This document shows positions 35,440-47,200 of a stretch of 64,000 nt of DNA, one piece after another (positions within the stretch are counted from its first letter, which is position 1; every line of letters begins with the position of its first letter). Source of the DNA: Tribonema minus. Taxonomy: Eukaryota > Sar > Xanthophyceae > Tribonematales > Tribonemataceae. The translations under genes and the position numbers were made by a program. Under the pieces are notes generated by a model. It saw only the letters and a list, made by a program, of their open reading frames with translations. It did no database searches and was not told where the DNA came from. The stretch covers positions 744,001 through 808,000 of the forward strand of contig JAFCMP010000001.1 in assembly GCA_017506865.1 (NCBI GenBank), in the 5' to 3' direction.

Positions 35440-36979
35440 CGCCGCTGCGCGTCTGCGCGCTCACGCAGCGCCCCGGCGAGTTCGTGGTGACGCTGCCGCG
35501 CGCGTACCACGCGGGCCTGAACCTCGGCGTCAACTGCGCGGAGGCCGTCAACTTTGCGCCGCCGGACTGGCTCGCGCACTCGTGGCGCGCGCAGGAGGCG
35601 CTGCGCCGCGCCGCGCGCCCGCCCGTCTTCTCGCACGAGGGCCTCGTCCTGGCGCTCGCGCGCCGCCTGCTGGCGGCGCCCGCGCGCGCGCCGACGCGCA
35701 CCGCCACTCCCGCCGCCGCTGCAGGCCCGCTGCTGCCGGGCAGGGCGGCGGCAGCAGCGGCGGCGGCGGCGGCGGCCTGGAGCGCGGGGGACTGGGGCGC
35801 GGAGCTCGCCGCCGTGCTGCTGCGCGAGCTGCAGCGCATGGCTGGCGAGGAGAGGGGCGGAGGCGGCAAGAAGCGCCGCGGCGGCGGCGGCGGCGGCGGC
35901 GGCGGCAGGGGCCGCGACGCGCAGCCCATGGCGGCGTTCTTCGAGCGCATGCAGTGCACGGTGGGGCGGCGCAGCAGCAGCGCGGGGGCGGGCTGCGGGC
36001 TCAAGGCTGCAGCGGCAGCGGCGGCAGCGGGGGGCATGAGGGGGGCGGCGGTCGGCGGCATGCGCGCAGTCGCTGTGGGCCAGGGCGGCAGCACGGAGGA
36101 CACGCCCATCGGCGGCGTCCGCTGCTGCCAGTGCCAGCAGTACTGCTACATGGAGGTGCGTGGCTGCGGAGCAGCGTTGGCTTTGTGATGACGCTGCCAA
36201 TCGCTGGCAGTTGGCAGCACGTACGTAGGGTTGTAGCTGCAGTGACAGCAGCATGTGGCGTGGCTTCGGCTGCTGCTGCAGTCTGTGTGCCACTAGATTG
36301 GTGGGCCGTGCATTGGCGCCAGCGTGACCACTGCTGTAAGTGTCACGAGGGCATGCCTGCAGAAAGCATCACGGCCTCTGCGCACACAGGTGCCAATGCG
36401 TGCACGCTGTGTGACTGCTCATTGCGCCGACGATGTGGCCGCAATAAGCGGATGGGCACGCAGCACTGACGTCCATTGCATCCGCTTCCTGCGCGCTGCC
36501 GGTGCCGCCGCCAACGGCAGGTCGTCATCTGCGACGCGTGCGCGGAGCGGCGCGGCATCGGCCGCCGCGCGACGGCGTGCCCCGCGCATGCGGCGGCGCT
36601 GTGCGCGTGCCCGCCGGCAACTCGCGTGCGCTACGTCCGTGAGCCACGCGACGTGCTGCAGGCGCTCGCGGCGGCGCTCGAGGCGCGCCTCCGCGCCACC
36701 GGCAGCGGCGCCGCCACGGCCGCGGCGCCGGCAGCGGACGTCAAGGGCGAGGACGTGGTAAGCGTGCGCGGCATGGCGGCGGCGGCGGCAGCGCGGCGCG
36801 GCGGCGCTGCCGCGGTGACGCCTGGCAAGGGGAAGCGGGTGGCGGCGGCGCTGTGCACGGGCGCGGCGGCGGCGGCAGCGCTCGACAAGTGCCAGGCGGC
36901 GGAGCTCAGCGCGGCGCGCATGACGCGCCAGTCCGCACGCCGCAACGGCGACGCCGCAGCCTTGGTGACGAGCTTCTGA
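29781..36979 (+). CDS. KDM5: KDM5/JARID1-type histone H3K4 demethylase
   Basis: Fe(II)/2-oxoglutarate oxygenase removing methyl groups from histone H3 Lys4 in the nucleus. Exons: 29781-30141, 30564-31159, 31911-32096, 32828-33401, 34420-34466, 35232-36155, 36521-36979; in phase, 1048 aa. Order: JmjN about residues 57-98 ([14 protein letters not shown]), ARID about 121-190 ([16 protein letters not shown]), PHD 321-369 (C4HC3, ending DWFCWDCC), JmjC about 400-710, C5HC2 zinc finger about 885-940 ([11 protein letters not shown] then ICDAC...CPAH...CAC). Iron ligands are H570 and E572 in FCWHVED and H681 in [10 protein letters not shown]. This domain order is that of KDM5; the C-terminal PLU-1 and later PHD fingers of animal members are absent. 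A poly-Ala insert (about 634-658) interrupts JmjC. An in-frame ATG at 29727 would add 18 residues. The tail is rich in Ala and basic residues. Confidence 0.94.
31686..31839 (+). repeat. Two ~77-bp tandem units each ending in a TTAGGG run
   Basis: GACCGCGCGCG(C)..CGGCCGCTCGCGC and CCCTCTGTTGATG(C/A)GACGAAA occur twice, followed first by GTTAGGGTTAGGTTAGGGTC and then by GGGGTTAGGGTTAGGGTTAA. It lies about 70 bp upstream of the PHD exon in a KDM5 intron. Confidence 0.9.
33375..33936 (+). repeat. KDM5: Copies of KDM5 exon 4 tail plus donor
   Basis: TTCTGCTGGCACGTCGAAGG with a GTGCGC or GTGGGT donor ends the exon at 33401 and is repeated at about 33549, 33679 and 33909. The repeated exon part encodes the catalytic HVE motif. 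Linkers contain GTGTTGAAGTTG-type motifs. The true donor is 33402, which joins in phase to 34420 to give HVED. Confidence 0.93.
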
Positions 36980-38479
36980 TTGGACCATCTTCCCTTACCA
37001 AGGGTGTTACAAAAGGGCTAAACCAGCCAGGGCTAGCACGCCGGCTTGGGAATTGCGTTCGAAACAGGAGCCACCGCTTGCTGAGCGCCGCTGACCGCGT
37101 CTGCCTGCGATGATACCGTGTTTAACGCGGAGCGATGCGCCGGTGCTGCCCGCCAATGCGGGAGGCCCGCGCGGCGCTGCGCACGCGCATGCAGCGACAC
37201 GAGCGGGCGGCGGCGGTCGGCGCTGCGGGGCCGGTCGCCCCTGCCGCCGATGCCCGCGGCCGAGAGTATTAATAGCATGCGGGCTCTACCACATGGTCAT
37301 TTGCAGCCGTGCGCTGTGCTGCGGCGCGCGGCGGTGCAGCGGCGCCCTTGCGCGTGTACAAGCCCTGAGCGTTGCCAGACGCGCTGCGACGACGAGCAGC
37401 GGGCCCCCAACACATCGAGCTACCATCATGTCCATCACAACCGGTGTCTTTCTGAGCCACGTGGGGCCCATTGTATCATTGCCCGTTGACCAGGATGCGC
37501 AACTCATTTTATTTATTGAGATTGGATGGCCGAGCAGCTGCCGCGGAACCTGCAGCACTGTGCGCTTGCAGCGTTGAAGCCCTGTGCAATCGCAAGTGAG
37601 CAGCACGGCGACGCAGCATCGTCGGTGCTCCATTCGCACCCCGCAGTGCGTGAGCAAATTGTCAGAAGCTTGACGTGACTTGTGCTCCCCCGTCCGTCGG
37701 CTTGACTGAGCGAGGGGGGTCAACTTGTGAAGCAGTGCTCAGAGGCTGTATTGTTTGTGCAGGGGCGGGGGGGGGTTGCGGAGTTGCGACTGCCATGTGC
37801 AACCAGCACATAATGCAGACGACCTTCCGCTGTGGCTCCTGTGCTGTGTCTTGTGTGCATTCAGCGTTGTGCCTCTGGGGTGCCGATGCCAGTGTCGCTT
37901 GGCACTGACGTGGTGAGCATCTTATTGGCGTGGTCATGAAATGCCTGCAGCAGAACATGATCTCATCGCCTTCCTGGTGCCACCCTAGACGTGCACATGC
38001 AATACGAGGCTAGATGTACCCATTTCACTCAGCAGTCGTCATGGATGCAATCCTAGGCTGATGGGCTGTTTCATACGGCCTTGCATATTGTAATGGGCAG
38101 AGCGTCAAGGACCACCAGCTTGAATGCCGCTGCTCTAGCGATTTCCTAGTAGCACAAGGAACCTTGTGCGTCAAAGTTTAACGTTGTCAGCGCGCGGTCT
38201 CGCCCCTGCCTGCGCTTGTGTGCACGCTTGTGGGTGCGCTTGCTATTTTAATGACCTGTACTAATAGCCCTTGGGACCTTGCCAAGGGATTAATTTCGGA
38301 TTGGATGCTCAACTGGAAGCATCTCAGACCGTCTGCTTTACCGGTGCAGGGGGTGCGGCTGAAGGACAAGCGCAGCAGCAGACACCGAAGCCGCCAATCT
38401 TGGCAGTAGAGAAAAGCCATTTTTCTGGTGCATGCGCACGCAAACAATGACGCAACAAAGCAAGAAGCACCGCCCGCAC

Positions 38480-38761
38480 ATGCACTCGGCGACTGTAAAT
38501 AAAGTGAGCATGTAAGGACCAGGACAGTGAATGCGGCGCCGGCCGTGGCCGGCGCCGCCACTCCATGCACCGCGACGAGAGGCGACGCCAGTGGCGCCTC
38601 GTAAGGCACGCGTCGTCTCTGTGCGTGCCCGAGTAAAATACGAAGGGAAAAACGAGCCCAATCATGACTGTCGTGCGCATTCGCTGCACGCTGCACGCCA
38701 TGAGCATGCGGCGCGCCGTACAGCGCGGCGCACAGGACCGGGCGGCACCGCTGCTGCAGGC

Positions 38762-38804
<43 letters not shown>

Positions 38805-39085
38805 TGCCGGCCGCAGCGGCGCGCTCCGCGCATCAGTGCCCGCTGACGACAGCGCGTGCCCACAAATGCATTGCGTGCACGAAAACTCGTGGTGCGACTG
38901 CTGCTGGCACAGGGTGCAGCAGCCCGGAAGTGCGCGACAGCGTGCATCTGCTGCTGCCGCTTTGCGCCGATGCTGTCGCAGGCTCCAGGGCAGCTGTGCT
39001 GCAGCTGCCGCAGCAGGGCCTGCTAAGCTCATTGACTGCAGCGCAGTTGCCCCTTCAGTGGTGCCGCCACATCCTCTCCTGACAT
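38480..39085 (-). repeat. Long dispersed repeat, copy B
   Basis: Inverse-orientation relative of 21755-22320. The segment 38490-38710 is almost identical to the other copy; 38800-39085 is more diverged but still alignable. A (CCG)n run at 38763-38804 sits where copy A has a shorter (GGC)n run. The 26-bp palindrome of copy A is present at 38533-38558 with a changed centre. Confidence 0.85.
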
Positions 39086-39319
39086 TGTCGTCAGACGTAA
39101 ATGGTGCTGCGCTGCCGCACCTGGTGCTGCTGCCATTGTCAGCAGCACTGGTGCCGCCGCCGCCGCCGCTGCTGCTGCTGCTACTAATGTCAGTGCGGCA
39201 GGTGCCGCCACCTCCTCCTGCACTGCTGCCGTCACTGCACAACCATCGCCGTTGGGGCTACCACAGCCACCGCTGCGACAGCAGCAGCACCAACACCACC
39301 AGCAGTAGCAGCAGCTGCA

Positions 39320-39487
39320 CCGGCAGCGGCAGCGGCAGCAGCAGCGGCAGCAGCGGCAGCGGCAGCGGCAGCGGCAGCTGTGGCGGCAGTGGCAGCGGCA
39401 GCGGCAGCGGCAGCGGCAGCGGCAGCGGCAGGGGCAGAAGCAGCGGCAGCGGCTGCGGCGGCGGCGGCGGCAGCGGCAGCGGCGGCG
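39320..39487. repeat. (CGGCAG)n-type microsatellite
   Basis: Degenerate GGCAGC repeats of about 165 bp abut the stop codon of the minus-strand gene, so they would be in its 3' untranslated region. Confidence 0.9.
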
Positions 39488-42334
39488 TCACGAGACGACG
39501 CAGCCGGTGCACACGGCGTGCGCCTGCGACGGCGCGCTGCCGAGCATGCGCTGCCGGTACTCCAGGTTCTGCAGGCTGTAGTGCAGGTTGTCCGAGTACG
39601 CCGTGACCTCCAGCGGCCCGCCGACGTCGTCCGCGTACTTCAACAGGTGGCCCTGGTACGGCCGCCCGTCCGGCGTCAGCGGCGATTCGTCGCTGCAGGG
39701 CTCCAGGCTCTCCTCGTCCGTGTCCTCCGCCTCCGCGCCGCCGCCGCCGCCGCCGCCGCTGCTGCCGCCGGGCAACTGCCGCGCCTCCGCGTCGAGCGGC
39801 GGCGGCCGCAGCGGCGGCGGCGGCGCGTTGTCGAGCGACGCGCGCCGCGGCTTGCGCGGGCTCTCCGTGCCGGGCTCCGCGTCCGCGGCGATGGTGCCTG
39901 CAGGGCAGCGCCGTGGGGGTAGGGTTAGGGTTAGGGTAAGCGGCAGTAAGAACACTTGTGATGGAAACGAATGAAATGATTGTACAGAGCTCCAGGTGAC
40001 AGGGCGTGGGTAGCTGCGAATGCCTTCTATCAATGTCCGCAGTCGCCGCTGCTGCGGCGCTTGGCCACCAGTCAAACAGTGCCACCAAATCCGCTGTACT
40101 AGTACTAGTCAAAGAAACTTCTGCTGTGTGCAGGCCTTACCACTTCTGATAGTGAGAATGATCATACTGGGCGCGTGGGACGTGGCTGCGGCGCTCGCCG
40201 GTGTCACTGCTCAGGAACGGCAGTGCTCAGGTGTCGCGGCGTCTGTCCGCCGGCACGCCGCACATGCTGCCGCACCGCCGCCGCCTGCGCTGCGCGAGGG
40301 AGCGACGGCGGCGGCATTGTTGCGCCGCGCCGGGCCTGGTGTTGGCGCGTCTGGCGCGTACGCACGGTTGCGTGACACTTACTACACTCCCCAATGCCTT
40401 TTGAGAATGTATGTGGATGCTGTACATTGATTGAGCGATAGCGCTCAATTGTTGTGTGGCGGGCTCGCTGCTCGCCACGACACAGACGCAGTCCACAGTG
40501 GTGTCTGCACACCGTAGTTATCGCTCACGACCATGATCATGAGTGCAATGGGTTGTGAGCATCCGGAGTCCATGCTCGTGATTTTGCTGGCTTCACATCG
40601 CCAATCACGGTTGCGTTGGGTTCATTCATGATCATGATTGCGGCACGCAAACGTGCTCATCGCGGTAGGGTCTGTTGCAGCATTGCTCAGCCACTGACTG
40701 TTGCAGCCCTAGCCCTCACCGATTGCTAAGCAGCGGCACGGCGCGTACGCAAACGCCATTTCAAGCCACCGCTCACCCACTGACCGTGTTTGCAGGAACA
40801 CGGCCATCAGTGGGTGCTTAGAAGTAGGGCTAGGGTTAAGGTTAGGGCACCGCGCGCGTCACCAGCAGTGGTGAGTTGGCCCGAGTCAGCGCAGCACTTG
40901 CGTACCATCACATACTACTTCAACGTTGCGTTATGCTGACCGTACTGTACGTTCAGCATAAACACCGCTGGCAACTGTGAGTTGCATCGAGAACAGCGTG
41001 CGCAACAGCACACTTGTTTCAGCTACATACTGCACTGATGATCGCTGGCAAGGGGGGGCTCGCTGCTGCAGCTTGCTTGGGTGTCAAGGTGAATGTTGAC
41101 GTACAGGCGTTGCAAGTTGGCAGCGCTCTTCCAATGGGCCGAGATGCGCAGGGCAATTGTCACTTGAGCTACTGGTGCTTTGACTCGAAGATCCAACTCG
41201 AAGTGTCATGAAGTCACAAAAGCTCACTGCGCTGACGTTTGTGCTGCAGAATCTTCCTGTATGCGGGTCCGCCGGCAGCCTCTCTTGCTGTCCATGTGCC
41301 ACCAGCTTTTCGAAATGATCAAACTGTAGGACTCAGTCCTTAGAGTGGCAGCTGCTGAGCGCTCACGTCGCTGTCAGCTTGACATAACACGCCCCACAAA
41401 GATCACCAGCCCTCCTGAGCCACCTTTCATCTGTCCGACTCAACACCGCATGCCCTGGCTGAAAGTGCACTGGACATTGCAGTCTGTGACTATCAATGCA
41501 ATCACTGCAATAATGCTTCCACAGAACACTCCACGATGCGAGCGCCAACCCCAACCCTAACCCTAGCCAACACAATACACTCCTCAACGCGATGCAGGCG
41601 CTCATTCTGACCCTAACCCACCCAACCCTCACCAACACAGAACACAGAACACTCCTCACCGCGATGCAGGCGCTAACGCTGACCCTAACCCTAGCCAACA
41701 CTGCGACAATGCGCTGCAGACACAACACTGCCATAACGCGCTCTGCAGACGCACCGTGCGTCTTAAGCGCCTCACCGCAATGTAGGCGCTAACGCTTACC
41801 CTAACCCTAGCCAACACCACTGCCACAACGCGCGCTGCGAACCCACAGAGCGATGCAGACGCTAATGCTGACCCTAACTTTAGCCAACACCACTGCCACA
41901 ACGTGCGCTGCTGCAAACCCACCAGGCGTTTTCAGCGCTTTGACCCTAACCCTAGCCAACACTGCCATAGCGTACGATGCAGATCCACCGTGCGTTTTGA
42001 CCCTAATCCCAGCCAGCACTGCCATAGCGTACGCACCATGCGTTTTCAGCGCCGGCGTCGGCGCCACGTCCCCCGCCGCCACCTCCCGGTCCCCAAACAG
42101 CTTCACGTGCTTGAGCAGCCCGAGGTCGCTCTTGAGCTTGACGACCTCGTTGGCGCGCAGGTTGGGCACGCTGTTGCGCCGGTCTCGCCGCCGGAAAATC
42201 TCCGCGTCATCGCCGTGCGTTTGGATGTACTCCGGGGCCCACTTTGGCACTCCGAGCACCTGCCGGGATGGCAATTCGAGGGGGAGGAGGGCTCGTGAGG
42301 GTGGTGTGGTGTATTGGTGACGAGCGTTGAGCAC
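39488..42334 (-). CDS. Unrecognised protein with RRxS sites and C-terminal CaaX-like motif
   Basis: Function not recognised. Two exons are supported: 42259-42037 (possibly extended to an in-frame ATG at 42334) and 39897-39488. Both splice sites are GT-AG and in phase, and the acceptor upstream of 42259 is C-rich. With the 42334 start the product is 235 aa; otherwise more 5' exons are needed. Visible features: KWAPEYIQTHGDDAEIFRRR, then RRNSVP and RRASLD, both fitting the basophilic R-R-x-S phosphorylation consensus; a Gly run; an acidic segment EDTDEESLEP; DNLHYSLQNLEYRQRM; and the extreme C terminus CTGCVVS, a CaaX-type prenylation signal with an extra Cys that could be palmitoylated. This suggests a membrane-anchored, phosphorylated small protein (inference). 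The 2.1-kb intron contains a dispersed repeat copy and telomere-like arrays. Confidence 0.55.
39916..39938. repeat. Interstitial TTAGGG array beside an acceptor
   Basis: GTAGGGTTAGGGTTAGGG lies 19 bp intronic of the acceptor of the minus-strand exon 39897-39488. Confidence 0.9.
39955..40135 (-). repeat. Dispersed ~170-bp repeat family, copy 3
   Basis: Same family as 1084-1256 and 17475-17640, the most diverged copy. The minus-strand frame remains open: STADLVALFDWWPSAAAAAT then a TPCHLELC segment. It lies in the intron of the unrecognised minus-strand gene. Confidence 0.8.
41545..42045 (-). repeat. Array of exon-tail copies linked by CCCTAA runs
   Basis: On the minus strand the exon ending at 42037 stops with GCGCTGAAAACGCATG and donor GTGCGT. 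That tail recurs at about 41985, 41925 and 41755 (for example CAAAACGCACGGTGGATCTG), separated by TATGGCAGTGNTGGCTAGGG and a TTAGGGTCA run. In total about seven CCCTAACCCTAGCCAACAC-like blocks occur at roughly 65-110 bp spacing. Confidence 0.88.
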
Positions 42335-44200
42335 TGCTGCTGTAGGGGTACTCCTACTGCTGGATGCAGGTGTGTTCGTGTGTGTATGCCTTGGGGGCGT
42401 ACTTCACTATTGATGTTCGTGCGTGCCATGCTGGTACTTGCATGCTTGGCTTCAGATGCAAGCAGGCGCCCCAGCATGTGCTCTGACGAAAGACTGACGG
42501 ATCGATATGCAGCGGTGCCTCTTTGTTTAAGGCTTAAGCACTACAAACACGTCGCTTTTTCTGCGTAGAGCAACATGCCTGGCAACGAGACTGCCGCCAC
42601 CGCCTAAAACGCACTTCGCCGCATCACGAGCCTCAACATTTGTCGAAACTCTAAAAAAAACTCTGACTCGTGTCACTGTGGTCGGCATGTGTTACGCGGT
42701 GTACGTGCTGTTGTTCCTGCTGGCGGCGCAGAGCGAGAGGCCGAATGCCGATTGCTCGTAGATTACATTGGAATCTCAGACGGGTTCAAAACATGCCCGC
42801 CGCTTCCACTGCTCTATGGCAAATCTATCACAGCATGCAATGGTTTACCTTATGCGTCCTATGCCGTTTCTCGCCATCTTCCTCGTGTATTCGGGGTCCG
42901 ATCGAAAGCTCACTATCCATGCTTTCGAGCGGGCACACCGCAGATCCCCGTCCCATCATATCTGCCAAGGCTGGTGCTGCTGATTGCCACACTGGCGCTG
43001 CTGATGTGCTACCACATTGCGCTGTGCACAAGCTGCCGGCCACAACACCACAACACAACCACCAACCGACAGTTTCAGTTCCCCGGCGGCAGTCAGTGTC
43101 AGTCAGTCAGTCAGGGCTGACAGTTACAGGAAGTTTCACAAGTTGTTGAAGTTATTTGACTAGGAACTTCCTGCTACGCGGCGACGTCATTTGTCGACAA
43201 TATATATCATCCAAGGGCCCGAACGGCACCGACAGATATAATTTGCGCTGTGGCTGTATGGGACAACTTTTCTAAAGCGGAGCAGAAATCGACCAATGAT
43301 GGCACCACACCCATGCTCCTTATAGCCTTGCATTGCGATGGGCGCCGCCGCTGCTGACGATGCCGCCGCCTCCCACGCGTGCGCCGTCAGCATGGCTGCT
43401 GTGTTTGTAGCTGGAGGCACTGCAACCGTCGGCGTCACAGTCCGCGTCGACTCGCGCGCGCGACTCGGCCTGCTCCAGCGCGCGGTGCTGAGCATCCAGA
43501 ACGCGCGCGAGCGCTCTCGCACGCGTTCATGTCGCCCTACTGCAGTGCTGCCAACGCGTCCATCTTCTCCACCCCCCCCGCCCCCCCCCTTACGCAGGTC
43601 GTGATCGAGACAAACACTTGTGCCATTAAGCTTGAGAGGCGTGTCCATCTCGTACAGGCCCCCTGATGCAAGCGCCAACGGTCCTGCCACTGCTAGGCTG
43701 CGACCGCTTGGCTCCCGCGGCAGTACCGGCAAGAGCCGGTCAGCACACACCAGGATGCCCGCATGGGACCACGGGCAGCTCAGTGAGCAAGGCAGCAGAT
43801 GCACAGATGAGGCACCAAGACAGGTCATGCGCACTTGCAATTCAACATCAACGTGCACATGCCATCCATGATGGTTTCATTGGTGGCGCCACAGAGCAAG
43901 CGCCCGTTTATGCCTAGATCGTACTTCAAAGTAAGATATCACTTGCAACAACAGTAAGGTCCCCCATGCAGAATGCGCCTTCCACTGGTCAACCATTGTG
44001 TTGCCGGCGGCTGCGCCGGTTTCGCACATTGCCATGAATTCAGGTGAAGGTACCAATCAACCAAAGTCAACGCACAAGGAAAGAGCTCCAAGCGTGGCAA
44101 CAAGTGCCACGCGCACTGAACCTGACGCTGACCCTAACCCTAACCACAAGGGGACACCACAACACCGACAGATACAACGAAACGCCCGACACGCGCGATT
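42335..44200. other. Region without a resolved gene; one ambiguous exon-like segment
   Basis: The segment 43594-43662 looks exonic on both strands. On minus it reads GLYEMDTPLKLNGTSVCLDH, open upstream to an ATG at 43858, with donor GTAAGG at 43593; it could be a 5' exon of the downstream minus gene, but its phase (1) does not match the next exon (0). On plus, a poly-C tract and ACGCAG acceptor lead into VVIETNTCAIKLERRVHLVQ and a TGA at 43664-43666. I cannot decide. 42660-43140 has several overlapping open frames of ordinary composition and no recognised domain. A short CCCTAA array lies at 44131-44145. Confidence 0.4.
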
Positions 44201-47200
44201 TCAGTCGTCCCAGTCCGAATCGTCCTCTTCCCCGGGCCGCGGGCCGCCGCTCAGATTCGGGTTGAACTCCGCGTTCTGATTGGCCAGCGCCGCGAGCCGG
44301 TCAAACTCGCTGCGGCGCTGCGCCTCCAGCGCATCGCGGGCCTCGATCTCCTGCCGGAAGCGCGCGGCGCGTTGCGGCGCCGCGGCGGCGGCGGCGTCGA
44401 CGGGCCGCTCCGACAGCGGCGTCATGTGCGGCGGCCGCAGCGGCAGCAGCGGCGCCGCCGCCGCGGCGGCATCGGCGCCATCGCCGGCGGCGAGCCACGC
44501 GGCGGCGCCGCACGCAGGCGCTGGCGCGCGCACGGCGCCGCGGTAGACGTCGTCCTGGAAGTACACGCGCAGGTCGTCGGCGCGCGGCACGTGGAAGCGC
44601 ACCTCCTCCACGGCGGCGTCGCTCAGCCGCAGGTAGCGCGCCGCCTCGACGCGCGCGACGTCGCGCGTGCGCGGCGACGGCGGCACGAGCGCGCCGCCGC
44701 ACAGGCCGCCGCCGCCGGCGCTGCGCCAGTCGCTGCACGCGCGCGGCGCGCCGCCGTCCGCGAGCTCGTAGCACCTGGCGCGCGGAGGTACGCAGGGGGG
44801 GGGGAGTGTGATAAGGGAAGGGAGCGCTGCAGCGGTGGCGGCCGGCGCACGCGAATGTACAAGGCATCGAGCGCTACTACCGCAGAGGGCATTATTGTAG
44901 ATAGTGCAGCAGCGTCCGGGCAGACACTGGAATGCAGCGCGCCGCCGTGCACATCAGCGCAGGCGTCCCTCGAGCAGGCGGCACTCTGGTGTGTCAGCTG
45001 CTCAGTCGGCGCGTTCAACGAAATGCGCAGATTTCATCCTGCGAAATGCGTGGACCGCCGTGCGCAGGTGTATGCCTCATTGCGCCGCGCGGCCACGCAC
45101 TGTCCGGCGCTGCAGAGGCAGCTCCGTCGCCGCAGCGCGCAGCGGCCATGATTTTTTGGTGTCATTGGCGGCGTCAATGCTCGGCACAAGGCGCGCCCCC
45201 TGTCGTGGATCCGCCCCCTGCACAACTCCTGTCAGATTCAAGTCACCACCGCCCTGATGGCGGCGGCGCCGCATGAGAATGCCGCATGAGAATGCGGCCG
45301 TACTGACAGTATAGCATGGGGCGGGCGCTCTTGTGCCGAGCGCCGCCGCCGCCAGCGCCCCCCCCCCTGCTGGCCTCGCGCGGCGATGCCATCATCATCA
45401 GGCGGGTTTGGAGCGCTGTGGCGATGATTTGAAGTTCAAGTAGTTGTGGGGCTGCGCGACTGGACTTCAAGTTGGAGCAGTTGCGGGGGCGTGAACTCCT
45501 TGAAGGTGGAGTTGGAGTAGTTGTGGGGGCGTGAAGTCCTCATCCCACAACTAATTAACCTTAAGTCATCACAACTGTCATCATCACAACTTCAAGTTGT
45601 CATCGGGAGTCCCACATCCCCTCAACCACTCCAACTTCAAGTCATCGTCGCAGCGCTCACGCTGACCTAATGACGCATCATCGCCGCAACGCACCAGCAG
45701 GATGAGGCCGATGGCGGCAGCAGCGCTCGGCAGGGGAGCTCCCATGTTGTGCGTCCACGCCCGTGCGCTACTTCAAGTCATCGCCGCAGCGCTTCAAATG
45801 CGGCGTCGCAGGAAGCCAGCAGGATGAGGCCGGTGGCAGCGCCGCTGGACGAGCGCCTGTGCCGTCAGTCCGGTGCTGCGCAATTACTTCAACTCCAACT
45901 CACTGCTGCAGCGCTTCAATTCAAACCCACCTGATGATTGTGCTGTCAGTCCAGCTGCGCAATAACTTCAACTTCAACTCACTGCCGCAGCGCTCCAAAC
46001 CCACCTGATGATTGTGCCGTCAGTCCAGTGCTGCGCAATCAGCGTCAAGTCACTGCCGCAGCGTTCCAAACCCACCTGATAACGGTCGCGACACCGCGAC
46101 CCCAGCAGGATGAGGCCGGTGGCGGCGGCGGCGCTCGGCAGCAGCGCGCCGACACTGTAGTCGATGCCTGCCCAAACTTCAACTTCAACCTTAAGTCACT
46201 GACGCAGCGCTCCAAACCCACCCACCTGATGACGGCGTCGCCGCGCGATGCCAGCAGGACGAGGCCAGTGGCAACGCTGTGCAAACTTCAACTTCAACTT
46301 CAAGTCACCGCCCACAGCGCCTTACAAAAAACCCACCTGATGACGGCGTCGCCGCGCGAGGCCAGCAGGATGAGGCCGGTGGCGGCGTCGGTGCTCGGCG
46401 GCAGCGCGCCAGCGCCATAGTCTACGCCCGCGCAAACTTCAACTTCAAGTCACAGCCGCAGCGCTCCAAACCCACCCACCTGATGACGGCGTCGCCGCGC
46501 GAGGCCAGCAGGATGAGGCCGGTGGCGGCGTCGGCGCTTGGCAGCAGCGCGCCGGTGCCGTAGTCGACGCCCGCGGCGTGCAGCGGCGCGTCCATGCTGC
46601 GCGCGTCCCACGTGAAGAGCGTCCGCTGGCCGCCGGCGGCGACGCCCGTGGTGATGAGCAGCTGGTCGTCGGGGCCGCAGCCCCCGGACCAGCACACCTG
46701 CATGTGTGTGTGGGGGGGGGGGGAAGAGGGGGAGAGGCACGGCGATCGCATCGGGCATCAAGTCAGAAGCTGAACAGGAGACCGTGCACCACAAACGCCG
46801 CTGCCACCACCAACGAATGCCGCGAGCCGTGCTCGAGGCGCGGCTCGCAAGGCGTGACTCTAAAGCTCAGCGCTGCGCATTCTGCATCTGGAGTCAAACC
46901 GCTGTCGACAGACATCGTTGGCCCGGTGGCGTGGGGGGCGCGGGGACGCCAGAAGCGCATGCATCCACACGCTGTGTACCTGGGCTAGGGCTAGGGTTGC
47001 ACCTGCTGGCACTGAGCACTGCCGCCGCTGCACCACCTTCCCAGCAGCAGCGCGCCGGACCGGCACGCTTGTGCGCCCGCGCCTGCCATCAGCGCACCAG
47101 TGCTCAGCGCGCAGTGACAACAGTCGCCAGCGCGCTCGTCGCTCACCTGCCGATGCTGCGCGCCGCCGCCGCCGCCGCCGCCGTCGCCGCTCTCGGCGAC

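Larger units (their letters stand above)
36980..39487. other. Convergent intergenic region, KDM5 (+) and unknown gene (-)
   Basis: No supported gene in 2.5 kb. About 36980-38470 shows nothing I can identify. Copy B of the long dispersed repeat follows, then a hexanucleotide microsatellite that runs up to the stop codon of the minus-strand gene. Confidence 0.6.

Noticed and set aside
37286..37723. Open frames in the KDM5 downstream spacer
   Set aside because: Short, mutually overlapping on both strands, without splice structure or recognisable motifs.
42660..43140. Possible plus-strand gene of about 145 codons with a hydrophobic stretch
   Set aside because: All three plus frames are open for much of it, no domain is recognised, and no splice or start context supports one frame.
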